35,907 nt of DNA from Bacteroidaceae bacterium (GCA_017379075.1 JAFNXL010000023.1:1-35907); one strand, 5' to 3'. Counted from the stretch's first letter, positions 9,221 through 17,154 are shown. Program-made: numbers and translations. The notes: generated by a model from the letters alone, not told the origin.

Positions 9221-10582
9221 ATGGAAGATAATTTTTACAAACAGTATAAAATATTTGTATCGTCTCCCGGGGATGTAAAAAAAGAAAGAGAAATAGTAGA
9301 TACTGTTGTCTCAAAGATTAACGAGTCCATTAGTGAATCGTTAAAGGTTAACCTTAAAGTCGTGATGTGGGAAAAATTACCCCCAGAGACAACAATCGAG
9401 ACTATACAAGACCGTTTGAATCAAAAAGTGTCCGAATGTCACTTCTTCTTGTTGATTTTAAATAAAAGGTATGGCACAATTCAGCCTGGTCATGAAATTT
9501 CTAATACAGAGCGAGAGGTTAATACAATTTTAGAACACTTAAAGCAGAACGGAAAGAAAACAATTCTATCTTATTTTAAAGATATCCCTAATAATGAGGA
9601 TCCTGGAACACAGGAGAAGCAAATTAGGGAATTAAGAAATAAGTTAGCATCGAATCCCTGCTGGCTATATTCACCATATAGAAATGTTCAAGATTTTGAG
9701 AGGCTACTGACTCATAATTTATATAGGATTCTTTTACGAATGAATTCATCTTCTTTCAAAATTGATCAGTTGAAGAAATTCTGGCGCGCAGGTAAGTTGG
9801 ACGGTCAACCTATTCCTAGGATAGCAATTATCTATCCACCTGTTCCTAAAATTAGGATGTCTTCTTTAGATATAAATCTTTGGCAAAGAAGATTATTACC
9901 ACATTTGTTTTATGAAGACCATAAAGCATTGCATAAGATATTAAAAAATTTATCTATGGTAGGTCATCAAGATTATCGTGTATATTCTAAACATGACTTA
10001 CCAAATGAACTAGACCAGATTAATGTCATCTGGATATGTCTTCCAAGACTAAAGAAAGGAATGGAAGAATTAAGTCACCAAAAGGATCGAAACTTTGATA
10101 TTGTTACTCCGAAGGATACTGATACTCAAGAATCACATATTCTTTGGAATATAAAAAGTAAGCCTATAAAGGTCAACTCTCCATTAAGGAGATATCTTAA
10201 AGCTCAAAGAAAAGAAACTGATCCTAGTAATGATTGGGATATAACCTTAAATAAGATTGTTGTAAAAGACTATGCTATAATCTCGAGGTTTGATAGGCTG
10301 TCAGCTCGCTATAACTATAAACCTAATGGTTTAAAATCGTTCTTCATTGCTGGAATTCACGGTCTTGGTACTTGGGGAGCCACTTGGTACATTGATCGTA
10401 GGTACGAGATCTTTAAAGAACAATCTTTAGAGGGAAGTGTACAAATTCTCGTGGAAGTTGAGTATCGTGACGGCAGAATTTACAATGTTGTGGATGTGTC
10501 AAACTGCTCTCAAGAATATTTTGAAGATGAAAATAAGATGTCAAGAATACGGCAACTTATAAAACAGTACAAAGAGGAATAA
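9221..10582 (+). CDS. DUF4062-domain protein with unknown C-terminal domain (putative defence protein)
   Basis: The 453-aa product begins with a DUF4062 domain (about 8-175), recognised by KIFVSSPGDVKKERE at 10-24, the following acidic helix, and a middle strand HFFLLILNKRYG. DUF4062 is a TIR-like alpha/beta domain often placed at the N-terminus of multidomain immune-type proteins. The C-terminal half (about 195-453) is not one I can name; it has alternating hydrophobic strands (RIAIIYPP at 200, INVIWICLP at 267) and a glycine-rich segment GIHGLGTWGATWYID at 378-392, which suggests a Rossmann-like or ligand-binding fold. No TM segment and no partner gene: the gap to the next gene contains a terminator. 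The low GC matches the island. A sensor-effector protein is a reasonable inference, not shown. Confidence 0.72.
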   Translation: MEDNFYKQYKIFVSSPGDVKKEREIVDTVVSKINESISESLKVNLKVVMWEKLPPETTIETIQDRLNQKVSECHFFLLILNKRYGTIQPGHEISNTEREVNTILEHLKQNGKKTILSYFKDIPNNEDPGTQEKQIRELRNKLASNPCWLYSPYRNVQDFERLLTHNLYRILLRMNSSSFKIDQLKKFWRAGKLDGQPIPRIAIIYPPVPKIRMSSLDINLWQRRLLPHLFYEDHKALHKILKNLSMVGHQDYRVYSKHDLPNELDQINVIWICLPRLKKGMEELSHQKDRNFDIVTPKDTDTQESHILWNIKSKPIKVNSPLRRYLKAQRKETDPSNDWDITLNKIVVKDYAIISRFDRLSARYNYKPNGLKSFFIAGIHGLGTWGATWYIDRRYEIFKEQSLEGSVQILVEVEYRDGRIYNVVDVSNCSQEYFEDENKMSRIRQLIKQYKEE

Positions 10583-10967
10583 GGCAGTGTTCAAAATATA
10601 GTTTAAATGAGAAAACTGGATTTAGACAAGTTGGCACCATCCATAATTTTGTGTAAATAGAGATTACAGGGTTCAGCAATATGAACTCTGTAATTTTTAT
10701 TAATATCTCTGGAAAAATCTAACGAATGAGGGAAAATAATGATGGCAGCACTGGTGTTCAATGACTTATGAGGACTTATGATGAAAGCCTCGCCGATGCG
10801 AAAGTGCAAGGAAATGAAGGGTAATGAGAGCGAAAGGTTTTCAAATCATTACCCGATAGAGAGGTAAGTTTATAGGTCGTTAGAGTTTATTTCTACTCTC
10901 TGCCATATTCTGCATAACAGTGCACAACTCGCTGATAACTAATTTTATAACCAAAAAGAATTGGATT
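10583..10967. other. Intergenic gap before the integrase remnant
   Basis: This 385-bp gap holds the terminator at 10663-10698 and an inverted repeat with 9-bp perfect arms (gggtaatga at 10819-10827, tcattaccc at 10846-10854). Such a structure next to a tyrosine recombinase gene could be part of a former attachment site, but no second copy was found. No coding frame is supported. Confidence 0.45.
10663..10698 (+). terminator. Rho-independent terminator after the DUF4062 gene
   Basis: A 12-bp stem with one G-U pair (ATTACAGGGTTC at 10663-10674 against GAACTCTGTAAT at 10683-10694), an 8-nt loop, and a run of five T directly after. It lies 80 bp downstream of the stop codon. Confidence 0.7.
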
Positions 10968-11744
10968 ATGCGAAGTACATTTAAGGTGCTGTTCTATGTG
11001 AACGGAAGCAAAGAGAAAAACGGTATTGTCCCCATTATGGGGCGAGTTACAATCAATGGCTCGGTGGCACAATTCAGTTGCAAACTGACCATTGCAAAAA
11101 CAATGTGGGATATTAAAGGCAAGAGCAAGGAGGCACGAGACATCAATTTGGCTTTGGATAACATCAAGGCTCAAATCATCAAGCATTACCAACGTATTTC
11201 AGATAGAGAAGCGATTGCAACTGCCGAAATGGTACGTAATGCCTATCAAGGAATAGGAACGGAGTATGAAACACCGCTCGGTGTATTTGATAAGGACAAC
11301 GAAAGTTTCAAGAAGCGTATCGGCATAGACCATGCAGCAAGTTCCTACAAAGTGCGTGTAAGGTCTCGAAATCATTTGACGACGTTCATCAAGAAGTGCT
11401 ACAAGCGAAGCGATATTTCTATGCTTGAACTTACTCCCGACTTTATAAAGGAGTATTAAATTTACCTCTCTACTGATGCAGGACTACATAATGATAGTGT
11501 ATGGTCGCATTGTATGTGGCTGAAGACAATAGTGTCAAAGGCTCATTACTATGGACTGACACCAAGAAATCCGTTTGCTCAGTATCGTGTAAATCAGAAT
11601 ATTAAGGAGCGACAATACCTTACAGAAGAAGAAATCAAATCTGTGATGACACACGAATTTGCAGATAAGAAGTTGGCTTACATTCTTCCGTTGCCGTCTG
11701 CGGTTTTAAGTACAGGCTTGAAAGGGGAAAGGTTTTCGGGGTGA
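10968..11744 (+). pseudogene. Broken tyrosine recombinase (Bacteroidetes integrase)
   Basis: From ATG 10968 the frame gives MRSTFKVLFYVNGSKEKNG, the arm-binding N-terminus of Bacteroidetes conjugative-transposon and phage integrases, followed by the SAM-like core-binding domain. A TAA at 11457-11459 interrupts it, yet the same frame continues integrase-like beyond it (IYLSTDAGLHNDSVWSHCMW, then LKTIVSKAHYYGLTPRNPFA and QYLTEEEIKSVM). After about 11690 (KKLAY) the similarity stops and the remaining residues are unrelated, so the catalytic domain with the R-H-R-Y residues is missing. The gene therefore carries a nonsense mutation and a 3' truncation and cannot be active. It indicates that the island arrived or grew through an integrase-bearing element. 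Confidence 0.82.
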
Positions 11745-11752
11745 ATACTCTC

Positions 11753-12034
11753 AGAAGGAGGAAGATTCAGCCCGAAACGGCTTGCCGCTCGACCTTTCAA
11801 CTTTCAAATGAAGTCTGTACTTCCTTTGCAGACGAGCAACGAAAATGGGTGATTGGCGGAATCGGGAAACTCATAATATCACAGATTGATGATAGGCCAA
11901 ATTCAAATAATTGCACCGATACAATAAAATCTTCACCACCTTTTTGCCCATTCATAAAAAAGTTATACCTTTGTGTATCAAGAATTATCTTATTGGTTCA
12001 AAACAATTAAGAACTCTAAAATAGGAATGGTTGC
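11753..12034 (+). repeat. Promoter-bearing direct repeat, copy A
   Basis: This segment recurs at 15031-15304. The core from 11812 to 11973 matches with about 17 differences in about 165 bp by eye (roughly 90%); the outer parts are less similar. It contains a full Bacteroidetes promoter and lies just upstream of the ATPase-HNH genes. An apparent 89-codon frame across it (11741-12010) is not conserved as protein: most differences between the two copies change the amino acid. Confidence 0.85.
11943..11973 (+). promoter_or_regulatory. Bacteroidetes promoter in repeat A
   Basis: TTTG at 11943-11946, a 19-bp spacer, and TACCTTTG at 11966-11973 match the -33/-7 consensus closely. It points at the ATPase-HNH pair, leaving a leader of about 215 nt before the ATG at 12196. 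Confidence 0.75.
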
Positions 12035-12195
12035 AGAATATGTATACTTTGAATTTGTGCTTACCGGTTTGCAGATTCTCCCAACCTGCTCACCCCAGAT
12101 AAGCGAGGGTACTTCGGATTGAAATTCTAAAATATAATAAATCAGTTTTCAGCAGAGGTAAAACGGTTATTTGTGGATTTGTAATTTATAAACTT
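11974..12195 (+). other. Long leader of the ATPase-HNH operon
   Basis: About 220 nt between the repeat A promoter and the ATPase start. The first 60 nt belong to repeat A; the rest is unique to this copy. I see no open frame and no strong hairpin. A structured RNA cannot be excluded by eye, but no reverse transcriptase gene is present that would suggest a retron. Confidence 0.4.
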
Positions 12196-14133
12196 ATGGC
12201 TATTACACGTGAACAACGCTTAGAAATATATAAATCAATAAATGCTTTAGGCAGTATCTGGGGACAATCAGGGATAATTGACAAGGTGCAATTTCTGAAT
12301 AGAATTTGGGAATTGCGACTAATGTCATCTTCTGATCCTCGATTTAAGACTGCGGCAGAAGATGCAAAGAAACATCTTATAGATAATGATGATTGGGATG
12401 ACGATTATGTATTTCTTGACAGATTCAAACTCCTTGATTGTGATGAAGAAGAATTTCTCAAATTTCTTAATGTTGTCATCAGCCCAAAAGTAAGATCTGA
12501 TGAGAATGAAATAGAAGAATACATTTCTGTCATAGAGTCATTATTGCCAAAAGAATATGAGATAATTGAAACGACAGACAAGAATGGGCAAATATCCCAT
12601 TCCGTCTTAATGAAAAATAAAGATCATGGTGAAAAAGAACTTTATCCAATCGGAGTGAATCAAAATGATATACCATTTTTCACAAACATAGTACCCACAA
12701 AATACCCAGCTTTTCAGATTAGAACTAATATATGGGATGATTTTGGGTATAAAACGAGTTCAGAATTATATTATTGGGATGATAATGCCCAATACGAGCC
12801 TATTGGCAGACTAAAAATTCTCAACTCCGAAGAAGAGAATACAAGTAAGATACTGCCCCAATCGTTCATGTCGTTAGGTGCAGCTTTCTGCAGTTTAGGG
12901 CAAAGTGAACACTATTACATAAAACTAAAACAATTATTTCCTAACAGATATCAATCTGTATTGTACGCATTAAAAGATACTGCCTGGTTTTCTGAAATTC
13001 AGTATCGTTTTGAAAATCATCAAGGTTTTAAGAGATCTCTTTTAAGGGATGGAGCTACAGATGCGCTTTTATCTAGCGCCAGACGTAAAGTTGAGAGAGG
13101 AGAAGATGAATCATGGAATTTTATGTTCAAAACCAAAGTCCCATATTCCGAACAACCAATTGATATTCAATTTGAATTTGGTGATCTTGAAGATGAGGAC
13201 AATCCCTATCGTATAAAAGCCTTGATTGGCGCCAATGGGTCGGGTAAGACTTCTATTATGAAGGCTCTTGTGAAAAGTCTTATTCGCAACGAAGGCTGTT
13301 TTTCCCCATCTCATCCTGTTTTTTCAAAAGTAATAGCTATCTCATTTAGCATTTTTGATACTTTTATATCCCTTAGAGGAAAGTCTGTTCTTACTTATAC
13401 GTACTGTGGACTTCATGATAAAGAAAATACAGTCATGTCTGTAGAGGACCGCGAAGCTCGTTTAAGAGAATCATTGATTTGGATTAATGGTGGTGAGGAA
13501 GGAAAAGTATTTGGCAATACACAACTGATCAAACGATTTTGCAATGGTCTTGAAGTTGTCTTTCCCAAAGATTGGGTTGATTCTGTTTGGACAGATGGCG
13601 GTTTAGCAATAAATACAATTTTAGAGAAATCTCGGACAATGAGTACTGGCGAAGCGATGATTCTTAATCTTGTTGCTTCTTTATACGCAAATATACGACA
13701 AAACTCTCTTATAGTATTTGATGAAATGGAAGTACACCTTCATCCAAAAGCGATTCGTCAAATGATGTCGCTTCTATTCAAAATTACCAAGGAGTTCAAT
13801 TCTGCTTGTATATTAGCAACTCATTCTTCTATTGTAGTCCAAGAATTGTTAGCCGACAATGTTATAATTATTGATAAACTTCAGGATGGAACCCCAGAAC
13901 TACGTATTCTAAATCATGAATCGTTAGCTGAAAATCTTTCTGTGATAAGCGATGAAATCTTTGGAGAGGCATCTATTTCTCCACATTATAAGACTTTTAT
14001 CCGAACAAAAGCTCAGAATTCAGAAACTTTAGAGGCATTACTTCAACAACTCTCTTCACGAGATCTACCACCAAGTTTAGCTCTCTATATGCAGGCTAGT
14101 TACGAATTTGAAAATAGAAGAAACAATGATTAA
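12196..14133 (+). CDS. ABC-type AAA ATPase with AbiJ-NTD3-like N-terminus (defence ATPase)
   Basis: The 645-aa product has three visible parts. Residues about 1-115 resemble the AbiJ N-terminal domain 3 family: the WDDDYVFLDRF segment near 67-77 and EEFLKFLNVVISPKVR near 85-100 are the recognisable elements. Residues about 120-300 are an uncharacterised linker or sensor part. Residues about 310-600 form an OLD/RecF-like ABC ATPase: Walker A GANGSGKT (345-352), a signature-like MSTGEAMI (near 481), Walker B SLIVFDEMEVHLHP (near 503-517) and a switch histidine in ATHSS (near 543). Every ATPase motif is intact. It overlaps the HNH gene by 8 nt, so both proteins are made together, as in Septu (PtuA-PtuB). 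I infer that it senses infection and controls the nuclease. Confidence 0.8.
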   Translation: MAITREQRLEIYKSINALGSIWGQSGIIDKVQFLNRIWELRLMSSSDPRFKTAAEDAKKHLIDNDDWDDDYVFLDRFKLLDCDEEEFLKFLNVVISPKVRSDENEIEEYISVIESLLPKEYEIIETTDKNGQISHSVLMKNKDHGEKELYPIGVNQNDIPFFTNIVPTKYPAFQIRTNIWDDFGYKTSSELYYWDDNAQYEPIGRLKILNSEEENTSKILPQSFMSLGAAFCSLGQSEHYYIKLKQLFPNRYQSVLYALKDTAWFSEIQYRFENHQGFKRSLLRDGATDALLSSARRKVERGEDESWNFMFKTKVPYSEQPIDIQFEFGDLEDEDNPYRIKALIGANGSGKTSIMKALVKSLIRNEGCFSPSHPVFSKVIAISFSIFDTFISLRGKSVLTYTYCGLHDKENTVMSVEDREARLRESLIWINGGEEGKVFGNTQLIKRFCNGLEVVFPKDWVDSVWTDGGLAINTILEKSRTMSTGEAMILNLVASLYANIRQNSLIVFDEMEVHLHPKAIRQMMSLLFKITKEFNSACILATHSSIVVQELLADNVIIIDKLQDGTPELRILNHESLAENLSVISDEIFGEASISPHYKTFIRTKAQNSETLEALLQQLSSRDLPPSLALYMQASYEFENRRNND

Positions 14134-14980
14134 GTATCCCTTATATCAATTTCCCGTTAATGGTGTGACTCCATTTGATGAGTATAAAACTGCAGCACAT
14201 GGAGATGCCATTCTTGATGCTGTTGAAACACAGATAGAGGGTTGTTATAATGATTATGAAAATGCAGTCAATAGTGCTTCTGTCCACAATCTGAGCCCTC
14301 ACGGTTTTGTCGATCCAGAAAAGGAACATTTAAAAAAACTATATAAAAGCGATTGTGATATAGCTAAAAAAATACGACAGCATCATAGCACATTTACTAG
14401 TACTACAAAAAGAGTTTATAACAACAAATGTCCATATTGTACATTGTCTGAGCCTGATACAATAGAACATATTCTTCCAAAAGATAAATATCCGGAATTT
14501 GCCATTCATTTATATAATCTAATTCCATGTTGCTCTAAATGTAATAGACATAAGAGTGAAGCTGTCAGTGATCAATATGGGTTGCCCTATACCATAAACT
14601 TTTACTATCATGACCCAGAATATTGTCAATTTTTGGAGGTCGATTGTATTATTGACAATAAAGGATTCCCATCATTCAAATATAAACTTACTTTTCCTCA
14701 AGGTGTAGATCCAACATTGACAGCTATAATAACCAATCATTTTAACAGACTTCATCTGATTGAACGATATAATGAGGAAGTTATAAGGTGTTATACAAAA
14801 ACTGAATTAACGATAGAATCTCTATTTAGAGGGAAACCTTTAAATGATGCATTACAATACCTCAAAAACTATCTATCCATTATAATAAACGATTATGGAT
14901 TGAACCACCATCATATTGCTATGATAAGATGTATGATCGGTTCGCCAATATATCATGCCTATTTGCAATCAAGATTGTAA
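14126..14980 (+). CDS. HNH endonuclease, partner of the upstream ATPase
   Basis: The 284-aa product contains a zinc-bound HNH fold: CPYC at 102-105, the catalytic DTIEHILPKDKYPEF with Glu114-His115, Asn131 in HLYNLIP, and CCSKCNRHKSEA with Cys136/Cys139. The arrangement C-x2-C, (E)H, N, C-x2-C-N-x-H is complete, so the nuclease should be active. ATG 14126 is chosen: it lies in ATGATTAA, overlapping the ATPase stop by 8 nt; a TTG six codons upstream is the alternative. Pairing of an ABC ATPase with an HNH nuclease is the layout of Septu and of some retron effectors; the AbiJ-NTD3-like head on the ATPase is not part of classic PtuA. The C-terminal 130 residues are helical and unassigned. Confidence 0.85.
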   Translation: MIKYPLYQFPVNGVTPFDEYKTAAHGDAILDAVETQIEGCYNDYENAVNSASVHNLSPHGFVDPEKEHLKKLYKSDCDIAKKIRQHHSTFTSTTKRVYNNKCPYCTLSEPDTIEHILPKDKYPEFAIHLYNLIPCCSKCNRHKSEAVSDQYGLPYTINFYYHDPEYCQFLEVDCIIDNKGFPSFKYKLTFPQGVDPTLTAIITNHFNRLHLIERYNEEVIRCYTKTELTIESLFRGKPLNDALQYLKNYLSIIINDYGLNHHHIAMIRCMIGSPIYHAYLQSRL

Positions 14981-15030
14981 ATACGTTAATGCTCTACTCT
15001 TAAGAAAATTATTGGAGGCTTATTGTTATA

Positions 15031-15304
15031 GAAGGAAGATTCTTCCCGACATAGTTTGCCACCTAACCATCACTTTCACCAAAGTCTGTACATCCTTTGC
15101 AGACGAGCAACGGAAATGTGTGATTAGCAGAATAGGAAAACCTAAAATATCACGGATTGATGATAGACCAAATTCAAATAATCGCACCTATACAATGAAA
15201 TCTTCACCACCTTTTTGCCTATTCATAAAAAAGTTATACCTTTGTTGCAAAGAGTTATCACATTGGTGCAAAACAATAATGAGCTCTGAAATAGGAACGG
15301 TTGC
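15031..15304 (+). repeat. Promoter-bearing direct repeat, copy B
   Basis: Second copy of the 11753-12034 repeat, same orientation, starting 50 bp after the HNH stop. The two copies therefore bracket the ATPase-HNH operon exactly. Both share the stretch GTCTGTAC..TCCTTTGCAGAC, the tract CCAAATTCAAATAAT and the promoter. Confidence 0.85.
15214..15244 (+). promoter_or_regulatory. Bacteroidetes promoter in repeat B
   Basis: TTTG at 15214-15217, 19-bp spacer, TACCTTTG at 15237-15244, the same geometry as in repeat A. It would transcribe the two small genes at 15582-16345 with a leader of about 330 nt. Confidence 0.7.
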
Positions 15305-15581
15305 CATCTCGTTACCCAATTTCCATGCAACCCGAATAACCGTTTAATTCTAAGATAATTGCAAATTCTGCGATTTTTCCATAAAAAAAACTATTTTGGG
15401 GCAATAAATGGAAAAAAGTTTCTAACTTTACAACAGATTTGGCAGATAAAACAAAAAAGGCATAATAATTAATATATAAAATGTACCTTTCGAAAATGGT
15501 TTTATAAGTATTTTGGTTTATATATTTAACAGAAAATTTATAACGATGGGATCAGACGCATAATTCATCAAAACTAAAGGA

Positions 15582-15872
15582 ATGAAAATCTACAATTTTC
15601 TAAAAACGTATATTGGGCCAACGTTTGGTTTAATTGCTTCACTATGTTCTATTGTAAGCCTGATATTATTATTCGTGAATAACAAATTGGCTCTTATTGT
15701 TGCATTGTCTTTTTTTTGTATTGCATTATTTATTATACTATGTGGTATAATGATTGGTATCAATAAAATGATAAAAGACAATTCAGCAGAAGAATACAAG
15801 CGTATTGCATCTTTTTTTTCGTACCAATCAAGCGATGGAGTAAAATCTACATTTGAAGTCTTCCGTATGTGA
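15582..15872 (+). CDS. Small two-TM membrane protein, unknown
   Basis: The 96-aa product has two hydrophobic helices (about 11-32 and 36-60) joined by a very short NNK turn, then a soluble tail of 36 residues. ATG 15582 follows AAAGGA closely, an unusually good ribosome-binding context for this organism. The stop overlaps the GTG start of the next gene in GTGA, which implies translational coupling. I do not recognise the family. A compact double-TM protein at the end of a defence-like island, paired with a soluble protein, fits a membrane-disrupting effector with a sensor or inhibitor, but that is inference. The soluble tail runs smoothly into the next frame, so the two may once have been one protein, or one base may be missing. 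Confidence 0.6.
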   Translation: MKIYNFLKTYIGPTFGLIASLCSIVSLILLFVNNKLALIVALSFFCIALFIILCGIMIGINKMIKDNSAEEYKRIASFFSYQSSDGVKSTFEVFRM

Positions 15873-16345
15873 TTCAAAGCAAACGATTCTACCTTGCAGA
15901 AATCCCCTACAATTTCAAATGGACAGGTTCAACTCCTCCGCAATTATCCTCACGTTCCCAAATAATCGCAAACGTTAAATATAATCCAAACAAGACACAA
16001 TGGGATGGAGCCGTAATAAGGTTTCCCCAACCTCTTAAATACAATGAATGCGCAGTCGTAAATGTAAAAACCGAGAATGATGATTATGACAATACTGCAC
16101 AACCACATTTATCAAGCAAATTAGAGGCACCCATTGATGTGATTACCTTTAGGGTGCTACTTGCTTATAAGCCAAATAGTTTCAATACCCCCGCAAAACT
16201 TCTGCGCAAAAGAATTGGCACAGAAATAGATGGAGGATATGAAACATTAGAAAGCATTCCTTTCGACAGAGAACACAAATTGTATTATCATTGTCTTATA
16301 AACCCAGAACCCGGTTACATATACAAAATTGAGTGGGAGAAATAA
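15869..16345 (+). CDS. Unknown beta-rich soluble protein coupled to the two-TM protein
   Basis: The 158-aa frame starts with GTG inside the stop codon of the preceding gene (GTGA overlap). The sequence IPYNFKWTGSTPPQL, a long polar middle with alternating hydrophobic residues (AVIRFPQPLKYNECAVVNVK), and ITFRVLLAYKP suggest a beta-sandwich-like domain. There is no TM helix, no signal peptide and no catalytic motif I can point to. Its frame has a TGA at 15854, so it cannot extend upstream except by a shift within 15857-15869. It may be the cytoplasmic domain of a split two-TM effector, or a separate regulator. The gene ends before the terminator at 16405-16453. Confidence 0.55.
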   Translation: MIQSKRFYLAEIPYNFKWTGSTPPQLSSRSQIIANVKYNPNKTQWDGAVIRFPQPLKYNECAVVNVKTENDDYDNTAQPHLSSKLEAPIDVITFRVLLAYKPNSFNTPAKLLRKRIGTEIDGGYETLESIPFDREHKLYYHCLINPEPGYIYKIEWEK

Positions 16346-16404
16346 TTGTCAAAATTTGTCCATAGAATTCCCACAAACGAAAAGACATTTCGTTTCTCTA
16401 AACA

Positions 16405-16453
16405 AAAAACTGCCTCCCTCGTAACAATCAATAAAAGAATGTTACGGGGGAGG
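16405..16453 (-). terminator. Terminator for the minus-strand phage-like cluster
   Basis: A 13-bp stem with one G-U pair (CCTCCCTCGTAAC at 16413-16425, GTTACGGGGGAGG at 16441-16453). On the minus strand it is followed by a T-rich tract (bases 16401-16410), so it terminates transcription coming from the M15 gene. It may also slow plus-strand transcription from 16345. Confidence 0.7.
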
Positions 16454-16477
16454 TTTGCATAGATAGGGCATCATTCA

Positions 16478-16900
16478 TCAAGGAAGATGAAGTATCTGGT
16501 TACGAAGGCGGGGTGTGGGTAGGCTGATGTGAATCCATTGGTATGCATATTCGTCTATCAACTGGCCGACTTGTAGTGTCCCTTCCTGTATGAGACGGAC
16601 GGCTGTGAGGAACAGGGCTTTGTTGTCTGCTGGATCTGTGGCGCAAATGTCAGCGGCCTGTCCCATTAGGTGCTGGCTGTTCCTTGCTCCACCCAGCGCC
16701 TTGTTCAAGGCCGGAGAACGGTATCCGCTGGTAACGATGATGGGACGTTGCCAGGCATCGCGCAAGGGTTGGAGGATCTTTACCGCAAGTTGACGGAGAT
16801 TGGCCATCTCCTCGGGCGGAGGAAAGTTGTCGATACCCAACCTTTCGGCTGTGGCAGAGCGGATGAGTTCATCTATCGTAAAATCCCGGGGGGCTCTCAT
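16478..16900 (-). CDS. Peptidase M15-family protein (D-Ala-D-Ala carboxypeptidase / endolysin type)
   Basis: The 140-aa product is a small M15_3-type metallopeptidase. The zinc-site pattern is visible: SGYRSPALNKALGG at 58-71, SQHLMGQAADI with His77 and Asp84, and WIHISL with His124. The expected reaction is hydrolysis of peptidoglycan peptide cross-links. No signal peptide is present, so export would need a holin or lysis. Its ATG overlaps the stop of the holin-like gene by 4 nt (ATGA). Together with the HU-like and spanin-like genes it looks like a phage lysis module, complete with all catalytic residues. Confidence 0.8.
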   Translation of the reverse strand: MRAPRDFTIDELIRSATAERLGIDNFPPPEEMANLRQLAVKILQPLRDAWQRPIIVTSGYRSPALNKALGGARNSQHLMGQAADICATDPADNKALFLTAVRLIQEGTLQVGQLIDEYAYQWIHISLPTPRLRNQILHLP

Positions 16901-17154
16901 CCCTCACCTCCTTTCCGCCTGCTGTCGTCTATCTTCTTGTCCATCTCGGAAAACCGCTGACTGACGTATGCCCCAACACCCAGCATGGAGCCGCTGAACA
17001 TGAGGCACCGCCCGAAGACGGAACGGGTGCTTTCCGGCACCTCGCCGTAGGGGGATTCCACAAACGCAAGAAAGGTAAGCACCATGCCGAATATCAGCAT
17101 CACAATGGCAGAGACAATCTGCACATCGTATTTGTAGAAAAATCGCTGTTTCAT
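16897..17154 (-). CDS. Holin-like two-TM protein
   Basis: The 85-aa product has a short cytoplasmic N-terminus (MKQRFFYKYD), two hydrophobic helices (about 12-33 and 47-64), and a charged C-terminal tail (DKKIDDSRRKGGEG). Size, topology and the ATGA overlap with a peptidoglycan hydrolase gene fit a class II holin. It is only 74 bp downstream of the HU-like gene on the same strand. Holins are too variable to name by sequence, so the assignment rests on topology and context. Confidence 0.6.
   Translation of the reverse strand: MKQRFFYKYDVQIVSAIVMLIFGMVLTFLAFVESPYGEVPESTRSVFGRCLMFSGSMLGVGAYVSQRFSEMDKKIDDSRRKGGEG

Larger units (their letters stand above)
14981..15581 (+). other. 600-bp gap containing repeat B and the leader of the two-TM module
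   Basis: The gap holds the promoter-bearing direct repeat copy B, then a very A/T-rich stretch of about 280 bp. Further -7-like boxes occur in it (TAACTTTA near 15430, TACCTTTC near 15484), so the downstream genes may have more than one promoter. A 130-codon frame at 14955-15347 runs over repeat B but is judged non-coding, for the same reason as its counterpart in repeat A. Confidence 0.5.

Noticed and set aside
11741-12010. 89-codon frame across repeat A
   Set aside because: It covers the promoter and its counterpart in repeat B differs mostly by amino-acid-changing substitutions, so there is no coding constraint.
11974-12195. Leader of the ATPase-HNH operon as a retron ncRNA
   Set aside because: No reverse transcriptase gene is present and no retron-like stem is visible.
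14955-15347. 130-codon frame across repeat B
   Set aside because: Same reason as for repeat A; the frame also overlaps the end of the HNH gene.
15812-15819. T8 run in the two-TM gene as a slippage site joining it to the next frame
   Set aside because: The downstream frame has a TGA at 15854, so a shift at the T-run could not reach the second gene.
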